From: Bacteroidales bacterium UBA3742
GTDB taxonomy: Bacteria > Bacteroidota > Bacteroidia > Bacteroidales > Paludibacteraceae
NCBI GenBank assembly: GCA_002371785.1
Contig: DFGU01000076.1
Coordinates: 975 to 20,778 of the forward strand
DNA: 19,804 nucleotides
Reading direction: 5' to 3'
In this document: piece by piece, positions 14,017 through 19,804 of the stretch
Position numbering within the stretch: position 1 is the stretch's first letter
Layout of the letters: every line of letters starts with the position of its first letter
Made by a program: the position numbers and the translations under genes
The notes under the pieces: generated by a model
The model's input: only the letters and a program-made list of their open reading frames with translations
What the model was told of the DNA's origin: nothing
Database searches by the model: none

Positions 14017-17016
14017 ATGAAATTGCTACGTATTATTCTGTGTGGGCTGTTGCTGCTATCCGGTATGGGCATAGAAGCACAGCAACTGCCTATGGAGCGC
14101 GACTACCTACGGTTGAGTCAGCGCTATGACAAGCGTGTGAAAGACGACAAGAACCTGCCGGTCGATCTGCGCAACTATCAGAAAGCTTATCCCTATAGCA
14201 CCTACCTGGACGAGGTGCAACTCATGTATGCCATCATCCAGGTGGAGCAGACCAAGAAGGACGACCTGAGCAAGCCGCTCAAGGAGTTGCAGAAGGTAGA
14301 GAAACCCGCGCTCCTCACCCGTCCTCACTACCAGGACTACCTCTACTACCTGGGCTATTGCTACGTGATGAGCGAGCAATATACCAAGGCCCAGCAGCAG
14401 TTCCGCACGCTCTTGGACCTCAAGGACAAGGAGAACCCCTACGAGATCCAGGCTACCTACTATGCCGCCTATTGCGACTACCGCAAGGGCGACTACGACA
14501 AGGCTATGCCGCTCTTCCGCAAGGTGGAGAAAGAGCCCGGTTGCCGCAAGACGGTCCCCTACTATATCGTGCAGATCTACTATGCACGCAAGAACTACGA
14601 CGAGGTGCTCACCCGTGCCAACGCCCTGCTGGAGGCCGATCCCGACAACCAGAACAACGCCGAGCTCCACCGTATGCTGGGCGAGATATACTACCAGCGT
14701 AGCCAGTACGACGAGGCCCAGCACCACCTGGAGCGCTACGAGAGCTGGATCAACACCATCAACTCGGGCGACGAGTTCGGCAAGAACAAGCCCCAAAAGC
14801 CGCTGGAGCTGGAGCGCAACGATATGTACCTGCTGGGTATAACCTACTACAAGACCGACCAACCCAAGAAGGCCATCGAGTACCTCAAAAAAGTAAAGAC
14901 CCAACAGGACACCATCTCCGAGAGCACCCTCATGACGCTCGGAAATATCTATATCGACCTGCATAACATCGAAGCCGCCAAGCTCAACTACGAGGCAGCT
15001 CGCAAGATAGGCATCACGCCCCGGGTGGCCGAAGAAGCGGCTTACAACTACGCCCTGACTATGTACGAGTCCAACTCGGCGCTGGGTGACGTGGTAGCAG
15101 CCTTCGACGGATTCCTGCAGGACTATCCGGACAGCCAATATGCCCAGCATATCTACAGCCTGCAATGCCAGGCCTATATGCAGGCCAACAACCGCGAGGA
15201 AGCCCTTAAGGTACTGGACCGCAACCCGCAGCAGACCGACGAGATACGCCAGACCAAGCAGTACCTGCGTTACCAGATGGGTGTCGACCTCTTCCTGCAG
15301 GGTAATATAGCCGGTTCGCGTGCCAAGATGACCGAGGTGATCGACCATCAAGTTGAGTCGCAGCACTACGTGACCGAGGCCCTCTACTGGCGTGCCGAAG
15401 CGGCCTACCGTCTGCGCGACTTCGATGCCTGCCTGAGCGACCTGCAGACTTTTAGCAAGCAGTCGGACTATCAGAGTTCGGCCAACCGTCTGCCCTCGCT
15501 CTACCTGAAGGCCTATACCCTCTTTGCCCAGAAGAAATACCCCGCGGCGCGTGAGCAGTTTGCGCAGTATGTGCAGCAGGCCAATAGCGCGGACCGCACC
15601 TATACCGACGCGCTCAACCGCATCGGCGACTGCTACTTCAACGCACGCAACTACGCGGATGCCAATACCTACTACAGCCGCGTCGTAGAGCAGCAGAACA
15701 AGACCGGCAACGTCACCGGTGCCGACTACGCCACCTACCAGCGCGGCTATTCCAGCGGTCTGCTCCACCGCTATGAGAGCAAGCTGGAGGACATGAATAC
15801 CGTCATCACCAAGTACCCCAAGTCCGACTACGTCGTACAGGCACTCTACGAGAAAGCCCGTACGCTGATCGAACTCAAGCGCGAGACGGAAGCTATCAAG
15901 ACCTACGACCAGTTGCTCTCGCAGTACGGCCGTCATCCTAAGTTCGGTGCCAAGTCGGCCCTGGAGCGCGCCATGCTCTACCGCAACCTCGACATGCCCG
16001 AAGAAGCCATCAAGGCGTATAAATATACCATCAGCAACTATCCCTCTACCGACGAGGCCTATACCGCCCTCAGCGGACTGGAAGCCCTCTACGTAGAGAC
16101 CAACCGCGTATCGGAATACGTACGCTATACCAAGTCGCTCAAGCAGATGAAGGTGGTCACCAAGGACGACTCGCTCACCTATGCCGCGGCCGAACTGCTC
16201 TATATGCAGGCGCGCTACCGCGAGGCTGCAGCCGCTATGACCACCTATCGCCGCCAGTACGGCGTGGGTAGCCGCTACTATACCATCGCCACCTATTCGG
16301 CCGCCGACTGCCTCTACCGTCTGGAGGACTACGACCAGGCACTGCCGCTCTACGAGGAGCTGATGCAGATGGCCGGTAACGCCTATATCGAGGAGGCTTG
16401 TCTGCGTTCGGCCGAGATACGCTACGACCGCCGCGAGTATGCGCAGGCCAAGCGCAGCTTCGAGCTGCTGCAGGGCATCGCTACGACCCGCGACAACAAG
16501 GCCACGGCTAAGTTGGGCGTACTCCGCTGCTGCTATCAGACCCAGGACTACCCGGGTACGATCACTATCGCTACCCAGATCCTGGACGAGCGTCCTACGG
16601 CCGAACTGCGTCAGGAGGCGCAGTACGATCGCGCCAAGGCCTATCTGGCCCAACAACGCTGGGAGGACGCTACCATCGACCTGAAGGCCCTCAGTCAGGA
16701 GGTACGTACCGCTGTCGGTGCCGAGGCCAAGTACCAGTTGGCACAAGCCTACTACAACCTGGACCAGACCGAGCAGGCCGAAGCCCAAGTGATGGAATTC
16801 ACCGAGGCCAACACCACCCAGCAGTACTGGCTCGCACGCGCCATCATCCTGCTGGCTGATATCAGTCAGCGCCAGGGCGATACCTTCCTGGCCGAGCAGT
16901 ACCTGCTCTCGCTCCAGGCTAACTATACGGGTCAGGACGATATCCGCACCATCGTAGCGGAACGCCTCAACGCCCTGCAGCAAACACAAACGGAAACCGA
17001 CGAAGATGAAGATTGA
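14017..17016 (+). CDS. Large exported TPR-repeat protein
   Basis: The 999-residue product has a signal peptide (MKLLRIILCGLLLLSGMGIEAQ, cleavage near EAQ or before QQLP) and then tetratricopeptide-type helix pairs through almost its whole length. Examples are YLGYCYVMSEQYTKAQQQF near residue 111, YYAAYCDYRKGDYDKAMPLF, LGEIYYQRSQYDEAQHHLE, LGITYYKTDQPKKAIEYLK, RIGDCYFNARNYADANTYY and YDRAKAYLAQQRWEDATIDL. It ends in an acidic tail (TETDEDED). No lipobox or membrane helix beyond the signal is visible, so it is probably a periplasmic scaffold. Its stop overlaps the start region of the outer-membrane barrel gene by 11 nt, suggesting the two products work together. Codon-aligned antisense is also open for 999 codons, but that reflects avoidance of TTA, CTA and TCA codons. 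Confidence 0.92.
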   Translation: MKLLRIILCGLLLLSGMGIEAQQLPMERDYLRLSQRYDKRVKDDKNLPVDLRNYQKAYPYSTYLDEVQLMYAIIQVEQTKKDDLSKPLKELQKVEKPALLTRPHYQDYLYYLGYCYVMSEQYTKAQQQFRTLLDLKDKENPYEIQATYYAAYCDYRKGDYDKAMPLFRKVEKEPGCRKTVPYYIVQIYYARKNYDEVLTRANALLEADPDNQNNAELHRMLGEIYYQRSQYDEAQHHLERYESWINTINSGDEFGKNKPQKPLELERNDMYLLGITYYKTDQPKKAIEYLKKVKTQQDTISESTLMTLGNIYIDLHNIEAAKLNYEAARKIGITPRVAEEAAYNYALTMYESNSALGDVVAAFDGFLQDYPDSQYAQHIYSLQCQAYMQANNREEALKVLDRNPQQTDEIRQTKQYLRYQMGVDLFLQGNIAGSRAKMTEVIDHQVESQHYVTEALYWRAEAAYRLRDFDACLSDLQTFSKQSDYQSSANRLPSLYLKAYTLFAQKKYPAAREQFAQYVQQANSADRTYTDALNRIGDCYFNARNYADANTYYSRVVEQQNKTGNVTGADYATYQRGYSSGLLHRYESKLEDMNTVITKYPKSDYVVQALYEKARTLIELKRETEAIKTYDQLLSQYGRHPKFGAKSALERAMLYRNLDMPEEAIKAYKYTISNYPSTDEAYTALSGLEALYVETNRVSEYVRYTKSLKQMKVVTKDDSLTYAAAELLYMQARYREAAAAMTTYRRQYGVGSRYYTIATYSAADCLYRLEDYDQALPLYEELMQMAGNAYIEEACLRSAEIRYDRREYAQAKRSFELLQGIATTRDNKATAKLGVLRCCYQTQDYPGTITIATQILDERPTAELRQEAQYDRAKAYLAQQRWEDATIDLKALSQEVRTAVGAEAKYQLAQAYYNLDQTEQAEAQVMEFTEANTTQQYWLARAIILLADISQRQGDTFLAEQYLLSLQANYTGQDDIRTIVAERLNALQQTQTETDEDED

Positions 17017-18820
17017 CACTATGAGACGTATCCTACTGACAACAGCCATCACCCTATGCGGACTGAGCCTGGCCGCACAGGACAGCACATACACGCGTAC
17101 GATCACCGTAGAACGTGACTACCAGCCTACCATCCAGGAGGCCCAGAAGATACAGGTGCAACCCGAGCAGGTAGAAGAGACCTTGACGCCCGTCGAGGTG
17201 CGCTACTCCGAGTACACCCCCATCCTCTCGCCCGACCATAACCTGACGCCCATGTCCACGCCGCGTCAGAGCTGGAAGACCTCCGGCCAGTACAACGGCT
17301 ACGTACGTGCCGGCTTCGGCCATACGGGTACGCTGCTCGACCTGGAGTACACCAAGGACGATACCAAGAAATCGCTGCTGGACGTCTATGCCCACCATCG
17401 CGCCGAATGGGGACTGCGTGCGCTGAGCAAGACTAAGATAGGCATGAATTTCACCCACCGCTTCCAGAATATGGACGTCTATTTCGGCGTCAACGGTGGC
17501 AATATATACTACCATAAGTACGGCCGCCTCTACGACTATACCTTGGGCAACGGCTACAACCCCAACCTCTCGCTCACGGCTAACGACAAGACGGCCCTCT
17601 GGACCGCCGAGGCCTTCGTGGGTATCCGCTCCAACCGGAGCAAGGCCGACCTGCAGTACCGTCTGCAGACGGGCTACCAGCTCTTTGCCAAGACAGGCGC
17701 CGTGGCCGAACATCAGGTGCGTACCCATGCCACGTTGGATTGGCACAGCGAGGCACACCATGTGGGTGGCAACCTGTCGGTGCAGAACAATATCCTGCAA
17801 GTATCGGGTCTCTCGGCCACTATTCCTGCTGCCGACTACAACAGCCGTCATGCGATCCGCATCGAGCCCTACTACGAGTACCGCGGCCAGCGTATCAACC
17901 TGCATGCCGGCGTCAACCTGGATGTGAATATCGGTGCGGGCCAGATGCTCTCGGGTGCGCAGAACGTCAGCTTTGCCCCCTCGCCCAATATCTCACTCGA
18001 GGCCCAGGTGGCTAAGCAGTGGCTCACGCTCTACGCCACGGCCCAAGGTCATTTCGGCGTAGGTAGTCTCCAGGACTTCATGGAGAGCAACCGCTACCGC
18101 CTCATCCACTCGGGTATCGTCTCCCACCACGTAGCGGCCTATACCCCCATCGATGCCGAACTGGGTCTGCATATCAGTCCGATGACCGGCCTGCTGCTGG
18201 AGCTGCACGGAGGCTATGCGCTGCAGAAAAACCAGACTTCGCTCATCGCTACCGCAGCCGATGGCGATGCCACCTTCGTCAAGTACGGCACGCCGATGAA
18301 TGCCGGCTGCTTCAGCTACGCCTACTCCGACTACGGACGCGGCAAGGTGGGTGCCCTCATCGACTATCACTATCGCGACATCGTGCATGTCAAGGCTTGG
18401 GGCGACTACTATATGTGGCAGTCCTTCGGCCATGAGACGCCGGAATACACATTCACCAATCCTGCCGTCAAGCTCGATAGCGCTACCGTTTACGACCGCG
18501 CTAAGTGGACCGCCGGTCTGCGTATCGACGGACGTATCGATAGCCACTGGTCGCTCTATTCCGACAACCGCTTCACGGGTTCGCGCCTGGCCATGGCTAC
18601 CGATGGCGGACATATGCTGCGTCCGATCATCGAGATCGGCCTGGGTTGCAAGTACGAGATGGCGGTCGGCAAACGCGTAGCCAAACGCGGTGCACGCGAG
18701 ATACCCAACCTGGAGCTGTTCTTGCAACTGGATAATATCATCCATCGCTACAACCAGCTCTACTACGGCTACGAGACCCAGGGAATCCAGTTCCTGCTGG
18801 GTGGCGCGTATAAGTTCTAA
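17006..18820 (+). CDS. Outer-membrane beta-barrel protein (plug-less TonB-receptor-like)
   Basis: The product has 604 residues, or 599 if it starts at ATG 17021, which gives the more typical signal peptide MRRILLTTAITLCGLSLAAQ. A periplasmic-type tail follows: YTRTITVERDYQPTIQEAQK, then EVRYSEYTPILSP. After about residue 90 come many amphipathic strands (YNGYVRAGFGHTGTLLDLEY, MDVYFGVNGGNIYYHKYG, VGALIDYHYRDIVHVKAWGD), and the protein ends GGAYKF with terminal Phe. It looks like the barrel of a TonB-dependent receptor without a plug domain, a type seen in Bacteroidota. The conserved VERDYQPT-like tail may contact periplasmic partners, most simply the TPR protein encoded just upstream with an overlapping end. 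Substrate is unknown. A 21-nt gap without a terminator separates it from the convergent radical SAM gene. Confidence 0.86.
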   Translation: MKIDTMRRILLTTAITLCGLSLAAQDSTYTRTITVERDYQPTIQEAQKIQVQPEQVEETLTPVEVRYSEYTPILSPDHNLTPMSTPRQSWKTSGQYNGYVRAGFGHTGTLLDLEYTKDDTKKSLLDVYAHHRAEWGLRALSKTKIGMNFTHRFQNMDVYFGVNGGNIYYHKYGRLYDYTLGNGYNPNLSLTANDKTALWTAEAFVGIRSNRSKADLQYRLQTGYQLFAKTGAVAEHQVRTHATLDWHSEAHHVGGNLSVQNNILQVSGLSATIPAADYNSRHAIRIEPYYEYRGQRINLHAGVNLDVNIGAGQMLSGAQNVSFAPSPNISLEAQVAKQWLTLYATAQGHFGVGSLQDFMESNRYRLIHSGIVSHHVAAYTPIDAELGLHISPMTGLLLELHGGYALQKNQTSLIATAADGDATFVKYGTPMNAGCFSYAYSDYGRGKVGALIDYHYRDIVHVKAWGDYYMWQSFGHETPEYTFTNPAVKLDSATVYDRAKWTAGLRIDGRIDSHWSLYSDNRFTGSRLAMATDGGHMLRPIIEIGLGCKYEMAVGKRVAKRGAREIPNLELFLQLDNIIHRYNQLYYGYETQGIQFLLGGAYKF

Positions 18821-18841
18821 TAGAGAGAGAAATAGCCGGAC

Positions 18842-19804
18842 CTACTGCCAGCAGTTGTGGCAGATAGCCGGGAGATGACGGAGTGCCTGACGACGAAAGC
18901 GTTGGGCACTCTCGCTTTGGAATAGGTCGCGGAGCGAGGTCTGCATGATGTTGCCGTAGCTGTGCGCACCCTGCTTGTCGTAGCAGCAGGGCAGTACCTC
19001 GCCTGCCGTGGTGACGACGCACCCGCTCCAGGTGCGATAGCATCCGGGGCGCAACTTACGGCGGTGGTACTTACCGTCCTTGCCGGGCACATAGCGGCTG
19101 TACTTGAGGTCCGTCGGCATCAGCGGATGACCATCCGCGTAGTCGTACAGTTGGGCGGTCTTGAAGACCAACCGGTCGGCGCCTAACTCGCGGTAGCGGC
19201 GCTGCATCTCGGCCCATTCATGCTCGTTGGTGCGCAACCGAAGGCACTGCATCTCTATCGTGCAGCGGGCGCCGGTCTTCTGCTTGGCCTCGCGGAGCCA
19301 ACGGAGGGCATCCAGCGAACGCTCTAAGCTGCCGCCTACGCGGTAGGCGCCGTAGCTCTCCTCGCTCAGGCCGTCTATCGAGACGATGATGCGATTCAGT
19401 CCGGCCTCCATCAGCCGCTGCGCCAACTCGGGCGTCATGGCTTGGGCGTTGGTAGAGACGATAGTATATATATGGTACGCGCGCGCGTCGCGTATCATGT
19501 CCGGCAATTGGGGGTGTAAGAGGGGTTCGCCCTGGAAGAAGAACTGCATCGTATGTACGTACGGTCCCGCCTCCCTGAGCACCCGCTCCCATACCTCTTT
19601 AGCCATTAGTCGTTGGTCATTAGTCGTTGGTCGTTGGCCATTGGCCGTTGGCCCTATATCGGAGTGCCCGGAGGCACCGCCATTAGCCTTTCGCCTTTCG
19701 CCATTAGCCTGTCCGACAGGACATTCCGGGCAGCGCAGCTGGCATACCGCTGCCGGCTCGACGGACAGAAACGTAGGCATATGACGAACATGCACCAAGC
19801 CCAT
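18842..19804 (-). CDS. Radical SAM/SPASM protein, 5' end at or beyond the window edge
   Basis: The visible 320 residues contain the radical SAM cluster motif CQLRCPEC (Cys21, 25, 28, spacing CxxxCxxC), then FFFQGEPLLHP, IVSTNAQAM and IIVSIDGLSEESYGAYRVGG. A C-terminal SPASM domain follows with Cys255, 262, 273, 274, 315 and 318 (GCYRTWSGCVVT, VLPCCYD, GNI, ICHNCWQ). The family uses a 4Fe-4S cluster to cleave S-adenosylmethionine, and the SPASM part binds auxiliary clusters; the substrate is unknown. The ATG at 19804 is exactly at the edge. Since relatives usually have more residues before the cluster motif, the true start may lie outside. About 40 residues between the cluster and MAKEVWERVL are repeat-encoded and unusual. 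It is convergent with the barrel gene. Confidence 0.88.
   Translation of the reverse strand: MGLVHVRHMPTFLSVEPAAVCQLRCPECPVGQANGERRKANGGASGHSDIGPTANGQRPTTNDQRLMAKEVWERVLREAGPYVHTMQFFFQGEPLLHPQLPDMIRDARAYHIYTIVSTNAQAMTPELAQRLMEAGLNRIIVSIDGLSEESYGAYRVGGSLERSLDALRWLREAKQKTGARCTIEMQCLRLRTNEHEWAEMQRRYRELGADRLVFKTAQLYDYADGHPLMPTDLKYSRYVPGKDGKYHRRKLRPGCYRTWSGCVVTTAGEVLPCCYDKQGAHSYGNIMQTSLRDLFQSESAQRFRRQALRHLPAICHNCWQ
19604..19716. repeat. Compound simple repeat with 26-bp hairpin motif inside the radical SAM gene
   Basis: The block holds CATTAGTCGTTGGT-type units (19604-19652), then the 26-bp motif at 19653-19678 (CCTATATCGG, AGTGCC-CGGA-GGCACC), then GCCATTAGCCTTTC units (19680-19716). The motif matches 25 of 26 bases with the complement of 10313-10338 in pdxB. 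It encodes an in-frame run (ANGERRKANGGASGHSDIG, then PTANGQRPTTNDQRLM) just after the iron-sulphur cysteines. Confidence 0.88.

Noticed and set aside
14107..17106. A 999-codon open frame antisense to the TPR gene
   Set aside because: It is codon-aligned with the TPR gene, so stops could arise only from TTA, CTA or TCA sense codons, which this genome avoids. Its product has no signal peptide or family features, and the sense protein has clear TPR repeats.
18843..18861. Hairpin CTGCCA/TGGCAG at the end of the radical SAM gene as a terminator
   Set aside because: It lies inside the coding sequence (HNCWQ codons) and no T-run follows on either strand.

Overview
The window looks like ordinary chromosome from a member of the Bacteroidales (phylum Bacteroidota). 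Several independent signs agree. Promoters carry the Bacteroidota form (TTTG near -33, TAnnTTTG near -7, usually as TTTTTTGTACCTTTGCA). Shine-Dalgarno sites are scarce. Bacteroidota-type families are present: DUF4270 lipoprotein, eukaryote-like GT3 glycogen synthase, PKD lipoprotein, C69 dipeptidase and pRiA4b ORF-3-like protein. The genes are GC-rich and the short intergenic gaps are AT-rich. I do not assign a genus.

Layout. (1) 1-1487, minus strand: tRNA-Glu(UUC) with its own promoter, then rpsT (S20), an intrinsic terminator, and a YghO/BcerS-like GNAT protein that runs off the left edge. (2) 1744-2496, plus strand: a lone outer-membrane beta-barrel gene behind a strong promoter that overlaps a perfect palindrome. 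(3) 2498-9695, minus strand: what looks like one long operon read from 9586 down to a terminator at 2498-2517. Its order is pRiA4b ORF-3-like protein, miaA (TTG start), PKD lipoprotein, GT3 glycogen synthase, C69 dipeptidase, six-TM membrane protein, small exported protein. (4) 9712-11573, minus strand: panC then pdxB (pantothenate and pyridoxal-phosphate synthesis). (5) 11721-18820, plus strand, divergent from panC: a four-gene operon of a single-domain GT5 (GlgA N-terminal-like) protein, a DUF4270 lipoprotein, a 999-residue TPR protein and an outer-membrane beta-barrel. Genes 1/2 and 3/4 of this operon overlap. (6) 18842-19804, minus strand: a radical SAM/SPASM protein that reaches the right edge.

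Two things stand out. First, short repeats sit inside or against conserved genes: a 34-bp duplication, an 8-bp tandem array and a 20-bp tandem array in the GT3 gene; a 26-bp hairpin motif with CAACGACC-type flanks in both pdxB and the radical SAM gene, read in opposite orientations; and a GACTTTC array between panC and pdxB. They keep the reading frame and seem to add loop or tail residues. Second, a palindromic promoter element of about 73 bp occurs almost unchanged upstream of two unrelated genes (1657-1729 and complement 9621-9695). In the second copy it also forms a terminator-like hairpin behind pdxB. The plus-strand operon (cytosolic GT5-like protein, lipoprotein, TPR protein, plug-less barrel) is the best candidate for an undescribed multi-protein envelope assembly. 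That is an inference from gene order and protein type; no function is shown.
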